Assembly (NCBI GenBank): GCA_031278975.1
Contig: JAITJL010000010.1
Location: 1-64,000, forward strand
Length of the DNA stretch: 64,000 nucleotides
From: Puniceicoccales bacterium
GTDB taxonomy: Bacteria > Verrucomicrobiota > Verrucomicrobiia > Opitutales > UBA9783
Direction of reading: 5' to 3'
This document shows, in pieces, positions 29,120 through 38,354 of the stretch. Positions within the stretch are counted from its first letter, which is position 1. Each line of letters starts with the position of its first letter. Position numbers and translations under genes: made by a program. The notes beneath the pieces are model-generated. The model was not told where the DNA came from. It was given only the letters and a program-made list of their open reading frames with translations, and searched no databases.

Positions 29120-29761
29120 CTAAGAATTACTTTTTGTTTGATCTGGAACATAAGGTGGAACAATGGCACCTCCAGAAATAATAATTTTCATTGCATCGCC
29201 AATTGACATATCCAAAGCAATGATGTGTTCTTTGGGTACCATAATGAGAAAACCGCTGGTTGGATTCGGCGTTGTTGGAACGAATACGCAATTTACTTCT
29301 TCCGCAGTTTTCTCCTGAATTTCTCCTTTCGAATCACTTGTCAAAAACCCAACGGAGTACAAGCCTTTTCTTGGAAACTCTACCAGGACTGCTTTCTGAA
29401 AGAGTGTCTTTTTATCTTGGGCAAGCGTATCCACAAGTTGTTTGACCGTTTTATAAACGGAGTTAATAAGGGGTACATTGGAGATAAGCTTTTCGGTAAA
29501 TCTTAAAAAACACTTGCCTAAAAAGTACTGCGAAAACCATCCAAAACAAGCAATGACTACAATGACTACACCTATAGATATAAAATCTAAAATACATTCA
29601 ACCCATTGTTTATCTAGATTTTTTGTCCAATTCCCAAAAAATAATGTACTTGCGGGTTGTCCTACTTTATTGAGTAAGATTTGTATGACAAAAAAAGTAA
29701 CTCCTAAAGGAAGTAAAACAAATAAGCCTGTTATGAAAGATCGTTTAAATTTTGCTATCAT
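29120..29761 (-). CDS. DUF502 family membrane protein
   Basis: Inner-membrane protein of unknown function, widespread in bacteria. Two N-terminal helices are seen (about residues 9-28 and 60-85), followed by the conserved NVPLINSVYKTVKQLVDTL segment and a C-terminal soluble domain with FVPTTPNPTSGFLIMVP. Both motifs are diagnostic of DUF502. ATG codons lie at 29797, 29770 and 29761. The last is chosen because the TTTAAT -10 element overlaps the 29770 ATG and a start at 29761 gives a family-like MIAKFKRSFITG. Confidence 0.85.
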   Translation of the reverse strand: MIAKFKRSFITGLFVLLPLGVTFFVIQILLNKVGQPASTLFFGNWTKNLDKQWVECILDFISIGVVIVVIACFGWFSQYFLGKCFLRFTEKLISNVPLINSVYKTVKQLVDTLAQDKKTLFQKAVLVEFPRKGLYSVGFLTSDSKGEIQEKTAEEVNCVFVPTTPNPTSGFLIMVPKEHIIALDMSIGDAMKIIISGGAIVPPYVPDQTKSNS

Positions 29762-29768
29762 TGCTATC

Positions 29769-29797
29769 ATTAAAATAATGGATGAGCAATTTTGCAA
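29769..29797 (-). promoter_or_regulatory. Probable leaderless promoter of the DUF502 gene
   Basis: On the minus strand TTGCAA (29792-29797) and TTTAAT (29769-29774) are spaced by exactly 17 bp. The -10 hexamer ends 7 nt before the ATG at 29761, so transcription would begin at or next to the start codon. Confidence 0.5.
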
Positions 29798-29969
29798 ACA
29801 CTTATTTGGATAATTTGTGCTGAAAAATGTGAAATACGTGTAAAGTGCGGCAAACGTAAGACTTTGTTGGACTGATTTTGGACTTTTAAGTTTTACTTAG
29901 GTTACTTGAAATATTCCAAAAGATGCGTGGGAGATAGTTTGTAAGAATAGATCCATTGTGGGTGCAATT

Positions 29970-31214
29970 TTAACCCAACCCTCCAGCAAAAGCACGCACA
30001 TTGACTTCGACAAATTCCCTATATTTTTCCAAGAGACTCATATCAACGCGTATTCGCTCGCTCAAACGAGCAACGTCATCAAATGCACATTATATGGCCT
30101 GAAAAATATTACTTACCATTGGGCTGAAAACTCTTTTTGCCTCTTCTATTCTGATATTAGGAGCTCTTCTTGCCAAAATATACTGTTTTATGGGTGTATG
30201 GGGACGATGACTATCTACATCGGTTCCCTTTGTAAATTCTTCAAACAAATTTTTTGGAATCATTGTATCGAGTACAATAAAATCAGTAATCTTTAGATCG
30301 GAAATGCTACCAGAAACATCTACGATAAAGAAGAAATTTCCGCAATTCGTAAGTATATCTGTAAGGTCAAAAATTCGAGATATAATATCGATAAGGACAA
30401 ATTTTTCCATAACTTTTTGGTTTATGAGATTATCTCTCGACGGGTCAAAATCCGAATAATTTATGCCTAAGAGCCCTGGTGTTAATTTGACAGTGTCGTA
30501 GCTGCGTATTTTTATCTCATCAGTTTCTGTATAGCCTACATCTTTTGTTGCAATGTAAAAATCTGTCTCGTCATCCCAAAAGAAATGGACTTCTGGGCCT
30601 AGGCCTGAATATTGGAGAAATTTATAAACAAAAAGCTCTATAGGGCTTACAGGGCTTGATGCACTACCTTTACTTCCACTTCCCCGTGATGTTGATCCAT
30701 GTTGATGTGTTTTTATATAGTATACAATAGGCTTTTGATAACCCTCGGGGAAAATCTGGGCTATCTTTCCAAATTGAGCTCCAGCTTCTCGAGGTTTGTC
30801 TAAAAATGTAATTTCAAACTTTGGAAATATAGCAGAAAAATACTCACATGCTCTCCTCTGAAGAGTTTCTGAAGGTAGATTTTCTAAAAGCTTAATGGCA
30901 TCACGAAGATCCTCTATTAACGTTTCAACATGATTGTCTTTCGCGCTTTAAGGAAGTTCATTTAATGTTGTTTGAATGGCACTGATGGCATGTTTTTGTT
31001 TGGCTTGATCAGGGAGTGTTAGGTTATCGACATTTGCCTTTAGTATTTTTACTGCTTGTGCTTTGGGTGAATCCTTTTCAAGCTGCTCTATAACCGCTCT
31101 TGTTCTAGCGTGTAAATCTTCAAAATTAGGGGGAAACGCATGAACAAACGGTATTAAAAAAAATAATGCAATTAAGACGTAAATTTTCCGCAAAACCATA
31201 TTTAAAGCATTCAT
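29970..31214 (-). pseudogene. Decayed secreted paralogue A (two in-frame stops)
   Basis: No known family was recognised. From the ATG at 31214 one frame runs 415 codons to a TAA at 29970-29972 and aligns along most of its length with the neighbouring copy B. It is interrupted by TAA at codon 89 (30948-30950) and again at codon 375 (30090-30092), with no frameshift between. The start has a signal peptide (IYVLIALFFLIPFVHA). Shared blocks with copy B include FVYKFLQYSGLGPEVHF, a GNFFFIVDVSGSIS element and a C-terminal helix. The peptide quality after each stop shows both stops are recent. Either 88- or 106-aa pieces could still be made, but a working protein is unlikely. Confidence 0.75.
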
Positions 31215-31222
31215 TTTGATTG

Positions 31223-32459
31223 TCAGATGTCAATAGAAAAAACACCCAGGCTAAAAGTTTGTAGATTCTTAACCAAGGCATCCATATTATCTTGGATCTC
31301 CTGATGATATTCTTTCAAGGGTTCTACATCAAGGGTTGGTATTTCTTTTTGTAAGGCTAGTATATTCTGAAATGATCGTTCAATTGCTCGCGTAAAAGTT
31401 TCCACTAAGGGGAGGAAAACCTCTTGTGCGGTTTTTATTCTAGTATTTACATCTCTATCGACTATAAAATAGCGTGATATTTGGTCTGAAAACCCTATAC
31501 AACGATACGGGCCGGTTCCGATTAAGAGTCCCCTAAACAATGTTTCTGCGAATGTAGTTCTACGGTTCGATACCTCAAAATCAACAACTTTAAAACTAGA
31601 AATACTACCGGATATGTCTGTGACAAAGAAGAAATTTCCGTAATTCATAATTATATCTTCTAATTCGAAAATACGCGAAATTGCATCGATAAGAACAAGA
31701 CTTCGCACAACCACTGGATTTACAAAGATTTCTTGTGATGGTTCAAATTCTGTATATCTTGCGCCCAGGCTTATGCCCAATAAGTCTCGCCTAGATTTAA
31801 TGGTTCTGTAGTCATATTTTTGCACCTCGCCACTTTCTGTGCAGCCAACATCTTTCGTTATACCAAGCGAAGTGGACCTCGGGACCTAAATCTGAATATT
31901 GAAGAAATTTGTAAACAAAAAGCTCTCTAAGATCTACAGGTTCCGCTTCGTAATACGATGATTCTGGCTCTACACTGGAATACAATCCACAACCATGGGT
32001 TTTGGCATGGTAAGTAACTTCTGGTCGGCCAGATAGCGAAACATGGGCACAATCTCCAAGCCGCTTCCCCTCTTCTTTATAAGAAAACTCGATTTCAGCA
32101 TCCGGATATTGTTCTAATAAATATTCACGGACTTTCTGTCGTAAAAGTTCATATGGTATTTCTTGAAAATATGTTTCGGCTCTAATGCAACCTCTTCTTA
32201 AAGTTAAAGCGCCTTCTTTCTTTTTGTAATTATCTAATTTCTGTAGGATATTTTCAATAGTACGTATTTGTTCTCTTGGATTGCTAGACGGCATCTCCAG
32301 TCTATCAGCATCTGCTTTTAACGTAGTTGCAACTTTTGAATCTTCAATTTGGATAGAAAATACTCTTATTTCTTCGGCTAATGCGTGAAGATCAATATCC
32401 GCACGAGTAAACGACGCCAAAGATAAAATAACTAAGAAAGTATAAAACTTACCTAACAT
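31223..32459 (-). pseudogene. Decayed secreted paralogue B (frameshift)
   Basis: Tandem paralogue of copy A, 8 nt upstream of it on the same strand. The first frame (31812-32459) encodes a signal peptide (FYTFLVILSLASFTRA) and about 190 residues ending in FVYKFLQYSDLGPEVHF. The second frame (31223-31825) continues with TKDVGCTES and GNFFFVTDISGSIS to the C-terminus. Compared with copy A, a short deletion and frame change lie near 31855-31870. The joined product would be about 410 aa. Function unknown; probably exported. A strong promoter is still present upstream, which suggests recent inactivation or two-piece expression. Confidence 0.75.
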
Positions 32460-32487
32460 CTAACATATCGAAGAGGATGATTTTTAT

Positions 32488-32516
32488 TATATAATGTCAA
32501 GTTTAAAGTTTGTCAA
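32488..32516 (-). promoter_or_regulatory. Promoter upstream of paralogue B
   Basis: On the minus strand a consensus TTGACA (32511-32516) is 17 bp from TATATA (32488-32493), with TATAAT available 2 bp further on. A second TTGACA lies at 32495-32500. Transcription would start about 20 nt before the ATG at 32459. Confidence 0.55.
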
Positions 32517-32613
32517 AATATCATCCTAAGCGAGATTATTGCCGTAATCACAACTTTACCAGCCTGAGGGTTTTCTTAACAAACCCAATGAACATAAGAT
32601 AATTGTTGAATGC

Positions 32614-32931
32614 ATGGGAGCTCTTACTGCCAATGAAATAAAAAGACCCTCTGATTCTGGCTTCGGGATAAGTAAAAATGTGGACAACGTGGTAAAACAT
32701 GTACAAAACATGCTGAAGGAGCAAGATCCAAAAAAGATTGCGGCAACTGAGGTAAGTAACGACTTGGCTAAAGCTTTGGTGCCGAAAATATTAGCAGTAT
32801 ATGACGAGCGTGTAAAAAATCTAGAAGATATTAAAGACAGCTTATTAGTGTCTAGAGATTTTCATAAAAAGGGTAACACCAAGGCCTTGGAAAACGAAGT
32901 TTGGAATCCAGATGAGCAAATCTGGACGTAG
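32614..32931 (+). CDS. Small hypothetical protein or gene remnant
   Basis: A 105-aa hydrophilic, helix-rich product (for example NVVKHVQNMLKEQDPKK and DERVKNLEDIKDSLL) of no recognised family. The frame is open about 26 codons upstream of the ATG back to a TAA, with similar-quality peptide (YQPEGFLNKPNEHK), so this may be the tail of a longer, broken gene. Its 3' end overlaps the convergent permease gene by 87 nt, which is unusual for an intact gene. No Shine-Dalgarno is seen. Confidence 0.35.
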   Translation: MGALTANEIKRPSDSGFGISKNVDNVVKHVQNMLKEQDPKKIAATEVSNDLAKALVPKILAVYDERVKNLEDIKDSLLVSRDFHKKGNTKALENEVWNPDEQIWT

Positions 32932-33978
32932 GTGGGGTTTTGTTTCCAACCAAGAGATGGCCATCACTATAAAATAGTAACCGAGTGCTAGACCAACCGC
33001 TAAAACCAGGTTTGCCGATGTTTCTGCGCGTTTTACTTTAATGCCTAGTGGAATTGCTATGAATATAAGAGATAAAACTGCAAACGACATGACGGCATTT
33101 TTTTGGATCTCCAGGGAAGCAGGTATTTTTTGCATAGGGTAAGACAAATTTTTCGTAGTGTTACCGTACTTATTTTTTGTGTGCAGTAGTTCCCATAAAT
33201 TCATATGCCCCAGTCGTTTGGTAAAAGTTTTGTTCCCAAGTAAAGGATCGAGAGGTAGAGAAATCGAAGTGTTTGCAAAGGCAATAGGTTGCGTTTCGAT
33301 AGAAGTAGAATGTGAAGCATATTTTTCTCCCATACCATTGAGCAAAGTGAGGATAATGCTATCTATACTTTGATTGTAACGTATGTAGCCTTTTTCGGCG
33401 TGTAAAAGGAGATTTATTCCGGTTACATTTTTACTATCAAGCTCCCACAACCAACAGTTTTCAACCCAGTCTTTGTGCTTTTTTTCAACGTAAAAAATGT
33501 ACCCAGGAAAATCTTTGATGCAAATACCTGCCTGAATAAATTGCAGGGGACGCTGTCGAATTACGTTACTGATGGATGATCGGTAATAGGTAATAGAATT
33601 TGGACCAAAGTAGAAATTGACGATTAAGGTAAATAAAGTACCCAGAGCCGCTATTAAAAGTATAGGTGTTACAATGGCATGTAGACTTAATCCGGATGCC
33701 TTCATCGCCATCAATTCATTTTGTGCCGAGAGTCGTCCCAAGACCAAAAGCGTTGCGGTTAATAATCCCAATGGCAACGCGTAAGCAATCATCGATGGGA
33801 TCAGGTGAAGAAGTAAGTCAAAAAAGAATACCCACGTGATCTTACCACTTGCCAATAAGGGAAGCACTTCCTTGAGAGCATTTCCTACAATGAGGACAAA
33901 AACAAACAGCAAGATAGTATACGCGGATGCCCAAAAAATTTGTTTGAATAAGTAACGTTGCAACGTATTAGGCATCAT
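32845..33978 (-). CDS. LptF/LptG-family LPS export permease (YjgP/YjgQ)
   Basis: Inner-membrane subunit of the Lpt ABC transporter, which lifts LPS toward the outer membrane with LptB and LptC. Three N-terminal helices carry the family features YLFKQIFW, LPLGLLTATLLVLGRLSAQNE and MKASGLSL. A periplasmic jellyroll (about 100-270) and three C-terminal helices follow. Whether it is LptF or LptG cannot be decided from one copy; the partner is not in the window. Starts at 34038, 33978 and 33975 are possible; the ATG pair near 33978 best fits the family. Confidence 0.85.
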   Translation of the reverse strand: MMPNTLQRYLFKQIFWASAYTILLFVFVLIVGNALKEVLPLLASGKITWVFFFDLLLHLIPSMIAYALPLGLLTATLLVLGRLSAQNELMAMKASGLSLHAIVTPILLIAALGTLFTLIVNFYFGPNSITYYRSSISNVIRQRPLQFIQAGICIKDFPGYIFYVEKKHKDWVENCWLWELDSKNVTGINLLLHAEKGYIRYNQSIDSIILTLLNGMGEKYASHSTSIETQPIAFANTSISLPLDPLLGNKTFTKRLGHMNLWELLHTKNKYGNTTKNLSYPMQKIPASLEIQKNAVMSFAVLSLIFIAIPLGIKVKRAETSANLVLAVGLALGYYFIVMAISWLETKPHLRPDLLIWIPNFVFQGLGVTLFMKISRH

Positions 33979-34199
33979 TTTACTAGAACATATTTTTACT
34001 TTTTGTCTAGTTTGTTTTAAGAAGGGTAGATCCATCAAATTTTCAGTTTTCAGGCGTGTTTAGGAAAATTTTCTTAAAATCTCTAGTTGCCATGAGTCTT
34101 CCATGGGATGTTGAGTGTGATTTGTCGATGCGGTGTAAAACTTATTTTTTGTGTTAATTCATGATTGATTGATCCATAAAACTGCGTTAAATTTTATGT

Positions 34200-35372
34200 A
34201 TGGTACTGTTCGATGATGAAGCGACAAATTCTCCGGGAAGTGAAGATATATCAGCTCGCAAAAAAGGATTTTTTTCTGGGAATAAACGTTCAGACAACGC
34301 AGCGGATTCCAGACTTGAAAAGCGTGCGCAACGGGATGCTGTTAAATTAGACCGTTTAACAATTTTTGCACAGCAATTGTCTTCCATGTTACAGGCTGGA
34401 TTACCGTTATCTCACGCCCTTGAAACGATTACCGCCGAGATGGATGATAAAGTGTTTAAGTTGATACTTACGCGTGTTAAAGAAAATATATTTTCAGGTT
34501 CATCATTTTCAGATGCGTTGAGAAAATATCCTAATGCGTTTCCGCCGTTATTTTATAATATGGTTGAGGCGGGTGAAGTGTCGGGAGCTTTGCCAGACGC
34601 AATGGTAACCGTTTCAAACTATTTTGAAGCATCCTTGAAGTTGACCAAAAAATTTAAAAGTGCTTTAACCTATCCCATCGCCATTGTTACCATGTCTTTT
34701 TTGCTCGTTAGTGGGCTGATGATTTGGGTTGTGCCTGTATTCGGAGAAATGTTCAGCGGTTTTGGAGCTCGATTGCCTTGGTTGACGCAAGCGCTGATTG
34801 ATATAAGTCAGTTCATGAAAAACCATGTCGTTATTATTGTAGGGGGAACAGTCTCCGTTGTTGTAGGTTTAAAGAAGCTCTTTAAGTCGCCCTCTGGAGC
34901 CAAGTTTTTGGATGCAACGCTGTGTCATGTTCCATTATTTGGAACTTTAATTAAAAAAACGAATATTGCACGTTTTTGTCGTACTTATTCCGTTTTATTG
35001 TCCAGCGGAGTTCCTATTTTAAAAGCCATTGATATTTGTACCAATGTGGCCGACAGTTTTTATTTGTCCATGGCTTGTGCTTCCATAAAAAAAGGGATAC
35101 AGGAAGGACAACAACTGTCTACGCTAATGGAAGGTATTGGATATTTCCCTCGCATTGTGTGCAATATGACGAAAGCTGGAGAGCAAGCAGGTAATGTTGA
35201 AGGTATGGTTCGCAACGTTGCAGTGCTTTACGAAAATGACGTAAACAATATTGTTTCCGCCATGACATCGTTGTTGGAACCATTCATTATTTGTTTCCTA
35301 GGGGTTGTCATTGGTGTAATTGTTATAGCTATGTTTTTACCTATATTCCAGTTATCGTCATTGGTAGGGTAA
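34200..35372 (+). CDS. GspF/PilC-type inner-membrane assembly platform protein
   Basis: Platform protein of a type II secretion or type IV pilus machine that couples the cytosolic ATPase to (pseudo)pilin assembly. Two T2SF repeats are visible: FAQQLSSMLQAGLPLSHALE and FCRTYSVLLSSGVPILKAID. Each is followed by a conserved NMVEAGE- or NMTKAGEQ-like motif. Three membrane helices are near residues 160-185, 205-225 and 360-385. The charged N-terminus (1-45) is longer than usual. It is the first of three same-strand genes with the PilM-PilN-like and PilO-like genes. TTAAAT lies 7 nt before the ATG and TTGATT 16 bp further, suggesting a leaderless start. Confidence 0.92.
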   Translation: MVLFDDEATNSPGSEDISARKKGFFSGNKRSDNAADSRLEKRAQRDAVKLDRLTIFAQQLSSMLQAGLPLSHALETITAEMDDKVFKLILTRVKENIFSGSSFSDALRKYPNAFPPLFYNMVEAGEVSGALPDAMVTVSNYFEASLKLTKKFKSALTYPIAIVTMSFLLVSGLMIWVVPVFGEMFSGFGARLPWLTQALIDISQFMKNHVVIIVGGTVSVVVGLKKLFKSPSGAKFLDATLCHVPLFGTLIKKTNIARFCRTYSVLLSSGVPILKAIDICTNVADSFYLSMACASIKKGIQEGQQLSTLMEGIGYFPRIVCNMTKAGEQAGNVEGMVRNVAVLYENDVNNIVSAMTSLLEPFIICFLGVVIGVIVIAMFLPIFQLSSLVG

Positions 35373-35379
35373 ATGTTGA

Positions 35380-36846
35380 ATGAACCATTATTACTTGTTC
35401 AATACACGGCAATTAGATTTGCGATTTTTGGATTTAGAAAAATCGCCATTGGGGTATACGTTAAATACAAATAAAAGCATTTTTGAATCACAACCTTCTA
35501 CAAAACAGTGGTTAAAAGTTTTGGAGGCTGTGTTAGGAAAGTTGTTACGATCTCATAAAATTTTAGGTCCTGTAGGTTTCATTTTACCGGAACATTTAGT
35601 TATTAACATGGTTGTCCGTTTACCTTACTCAAAGAGTCGTTTGTCGGTTATCCAGCAATTAACATGTGCATTAAGTAAAGATTTTGGATTACGTGGTGAT
35701 AAAATTGCTTTTAGATTTCAACAGATGTCGCATGATGAGAATTTTAAGGTTTATTGGGTAGCTCTCATTCCAAAAAAATTTTGGATCACCCTGAAACATA
35801 TTTTGTCTCTGCATGAAAAGTATTTCCCCTATGGTATTAATTGTTTTCCATCCATTGTAGGTCAGGCCGCTTATTTTGAAGAAATGTGGCAGGAAAAGCT
35901 TTTTCAATCACCTGCAGTCGGTATTTTCCTAGAAGAGAATTTGACTCGTTTTTTCGCAAGTATCCCTAAAAGTTCGGTTGAAAATCAGCCCGCATTTAAC
36001 TTTTTAGATTTGCGAAAAGTATCGTCTTCAAATCCGGTAGAACAAGACGTGGTGCAGGAATTAAATATTACTTCTCGTTATTTTTCGCACAGTTTAAATT
36101 TACAGGTTGGGGTAAAAAGTATATTTATTTTTGGAGAAGGAAACGTATCTGAATTGGAATCACCGTTGTTAGCGTTTGGTGAGAATGTGCATGTTATAAA
36201 AGAAATTAATCAATGGTGCACAAGCGATTGTAAAATTGGATTGAGCGAACAGGCTTTGTTAGTTGGCATTTTGCATATTTTAGACGGTAATAGACATTTT
36301 GATGATTTTGACTTTATGGAGATGGATTCTCAGTCTTCTTTGATGGTAATAAGCGGGTTTTACATTCGCAAAATAGTACATCACGTTGCGTTGCGTTGGC
36401 TTATTCTATTACTATTGATAGGGTATTTCTTTTTCTTATTAAGGATTTGTAAGAAGGAAGCAAGCGTGTGTGACAATCTGAGATATCAGCAGATGGCTTA
36501 CACGCTTAAGGAAAATGACATCCAAGATTTAAAACAACAATTGGCGTATTGGGAGTTACTGAAAGGAAAACAAATTGTGCACACGCAGTTGTTGCAAAAA
36601 ATAAAGCAACAATTTATGTCTTTGAAATTGGACTTATGCATTGATGCAATACAGATTTTATCTTCAGAAAAATTGGAATTGGAGGTTAAAGGGCGTTATA
36701 AAAATTTAGTTAGCGCCGTGGAGTTTTCACGAACTTTAAAAGAGTGTTGCCATCTTACTTTTTCTACCGTGGAGAAAAGCGTTCAGATCTCAACGATACC
36801 TTTAACTTATACGGAAAATAGTTTTGTATGCAAGTGGCCGTTGTAA
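35380..36846 (+). CDS. PilM-PilN-like (GspL-like) fused assembly protein
   Basis: A 488-aa protein whose architecture matches a fusion of cytoplasmic PilM and bitopic PilN, equivalent to GspL. Residues 1-310 form a diverged actin-like (ASKHA) region. One transmembrane helix is at about 338-356, followed by a coiled coil (about 365-400) and a small ferredoxin-like periplasmic domain. Primary sequence is weak, so the call rests on topology and on position between gspF and a PilO-like gene. It starts 7 nt after gspF and overlaps the open frame of the next gene. Its partner would be the GspE-like ATPase at 0.5-2.7 kb. Confidence 0.65.
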   Translation: MNHYYLFNTRQLDLRFLDLEKSPLGYTLNTNKSIFESQPSTKQWLKVLEAVLGKLLRSHKILGPVGFILPEHLVINMVVRLPYSKSRLSVIQQLTCALSKDFGLRGDKIAFRFQQMSHDENFKVYWVALIPKKFWITLKHILSLHEKYFPYGINCFPSIVGQAAYFEEMWQEKLFQSPAVGIFLEENLTRFFASIPKSSVENQPAFNFLDLRKVSSSNPVEQDVVQELNITSRYFSHSLNLQVGVKSIFIFGEGNVSELESPLLAFGENVHVIKEINQWCTSDCKIGLSEQALLVGILHILDGNRHFDDFDFMEMDSQSSLMVISGFYIRKIVHHVALRWLILLLLIGYFFFLLRICKKEASVCDNLRYQQMAYTLKENDIQDLKQQLAYWELLKGKQIVHTQLLQKIKQQFMSLKLDLCIDAIQILSSEKLELEVKGRYKNLVSAVEFSRTLKECCHLTFSTVEKSVQISTIPLTYTENSFVCKWPL

Positions 36847-36865
36847 AAACGCCGTATACGTTTGT

Positions 36866-37369
36866 ATGAGTAAAAAATTTATTCTCTTTTGTTTCTTTAT
36901 ATTAATTTTAAACGGATTGTGCTTGGGGTGGGCAAGAAAACTGAAAAGTGATCACAAAATCTTGTTTACAAAGTTGAATGATCGTCAACGGATTGCCAGC
37001 GAATGTACGCAACTCCGCCAAAAAATTCAAGCAATCAAGGTCTCTCCTATTGAAGTGGGAGCTTGTGAAATTCAGTCATCTCTTGCGGCATATTTTGAAG
37101 CTTATTTAAAAGGGCAAGAGTATTTTAAATATTCTTGTCAAGTAAGTCCATTGCCAGATTTTTTGTGGTCACAAGTTAATCATGAAGGTGTTTATCGATG
37201 CCATCTAAAATTTTACAGTTTTTTTCCCGAATTGGAAAATTTTATAAAAGTATTTCAAAAAGAAACTTTACCGGTGTGGATAAAAAATCTAAGCATTAAA
37301 CGAAAAATCTTCTACACGCGGCTTTTTAAAGTGAGTATAGAATGTGATTGTTTGGTTAAAAATGGTTAA
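36866..37369 (+). CDS. PilO/GspM-like membrane protein
   Basis: Small bitopic protein of 167 aa with a transmembrane helix right at the N-terminus (about residues 5-22), a short coiled coil (about 30-50) and a ferredoxin-like periplasmic domain (about 65-165). The order after gspF and the PilMN-like gene supports a PilO/GspM role in stabilising the assembly platform. The frame is open from 36824, but the ATG at 36866 (MSKKFILFCFF) is the better start. The stop codon lies inside the terminator stem. Confidence 0.6.
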   Translation: MSKKFILFCFFILILNGLCLGWARKLKSDHKILFTKLNDRQRIASECTQLRQKIQAIKVSPIEVGACEIQSSLAAYFEAYLKGQEYFKYSCQVSPLPDFLWSQVNHEGVYRCHLKFYSFFPELENFIKVFQKETLPVWIKNLSIKRKIFYTRLFKVSIECDCLVKNG

Positions 37370-37395
37370 GACAGCAAAAGTGCTGTCTTAATTTG
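37366..37395 (+). terminator. Rho-independent terminator after the pilus operon
   Basis: A perfect 11-bp stem (TTAAGACAGCA at 37366-37376 and TGCTGTCTTAA at 37381-37391) closes a 4-nt AAAG loop and is followed by a short T-containing tail. The stem includes the TAA stop of the PilO-like gene. Confidence 0.75.
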
Positions 37396-37505
37396 GATGA
37401 GTAGATATTTATTCGATGGTAGATTATAGAATCCTACAATCGTACCATTGCTGAAATGTAAAGTGCCGATTTTTCTAAAATTAATTCAAATGCTCTTCGA
37501 ATTAT

Positions 37506-38234
37506 TTATAATATTTCATCCACATCTTCACTATTCCACGTAAGTATTGGAGAAGGAAGTAATTCTGGGGTGGTACAATTTTGAGACATTGTAAACCAAG
37601 ATGATGGAATAATTGTCCATTTTACGACAATAGCTCTCAGTCGTTGTCCTTCTGCATTACCGTTTGATTGGGTAGGATCGTATACGGACACAAACCAACC
37701 GCCCGCTAGTGCACTAACATCATTGATGTGAAACCTCGCTGCATTGCCACTTAAATAGATTTTATCGTGAAAAGACATTGTTTGGGGAATAAGAACATTA
37801 ATACCTATTTCCCTATTGACGGCTTGCAGGTTAAATGCTTCAAAAATGCCACTTTCCACCACAACCAACCGATTGTCGATCATGACATCCATTGCCCACG
37901 TATGGGTAAAATAATTACACTCTGCCTCTTTGAGTTTTGCATACGCTTCGAATACCTGCACATCTTCTACCGAAATCCCTTTACTCTGCAAAAGTGTTTG
38001 AATATTAATTGGAAGACCGTCGAAAGTTAATGCAACATTTTTAATCCTGAAATCAGATCGTTCAGAGGTATCTCCGCCTTGCCTGTAGTGAAAAATAAGT
38101 GGAAATGGATAGGTATACGTTTGTGCACGCATATCCTTAGGAGCGTAACGTCCAACCTTAAATCCTAAAAAGTTGCAAAAGGCATTGTGCAAGCCTGTTA
38201 TTAATATGGACATCAATAGTAATTTTGTTTTCAT
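37506..38234 (-). CDS. Secreted protein of unknown function
   Basis: A 242-aa exported protein of no recognised family. The ATG at 38234 gives a classical signal peptide (KTKLLLMSILITGLHNAFC) followed by a beta-rich region with many aromatic residues. An ATG at 38273 would bury the signal peptide and is rejected. No lipobox is evident beyond the C at the end of the hydrophobic stretch, so it could be a lipoprotein (HNAFC), though the lipobox is poor. It stands alone after the pilus terminator. Confidence 0.6.
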   Translation of the reverse strand: MKTKLLLMSILITGLHNAFCNFLGFKVGRYAPKDMRAQTYTYPFPLIFHYRQGGDTSERSDFRIKNVALTFDGLPINIQTLLQSKGISVEDVQVFEAYAKLKEAECNYFTHTWAMDVMIDNRLVVVESGIFEAFNLQAVNREIGINVLIPQTMSFHDKIYLSGNAARFHINDVSALAGGWFVSVYDPTQSNGNAEGQRLRAIVVKWTIIPSSWFTMSQNCTTPELLPSPILTWNSEDVDEIL

Positions 38235-38354
38235 AATTTTTATAGGGATTAGCATTTTGTATTCCAATGTCAATGAAATTTATTTTTTTATAAAAATACA
38301 TTAAATACAACAACCAAAAAATCCTTTAAAATATTAGTAAATTTTGTGCAATTT

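Noticed and set aside
30090-30410. Separate 106-aa gene
   Set aside because: It is the in-frame middle part of decayed copy A between two stop codons, not an independent gene.
29970-31214. Stop-codon reassignment (TAA read as an amino acid)
   Set aside because: TAA is the stop of many intact genes in the window, for example rlmN's neighbours and dnaN's region, so decay is the simpler explanation.
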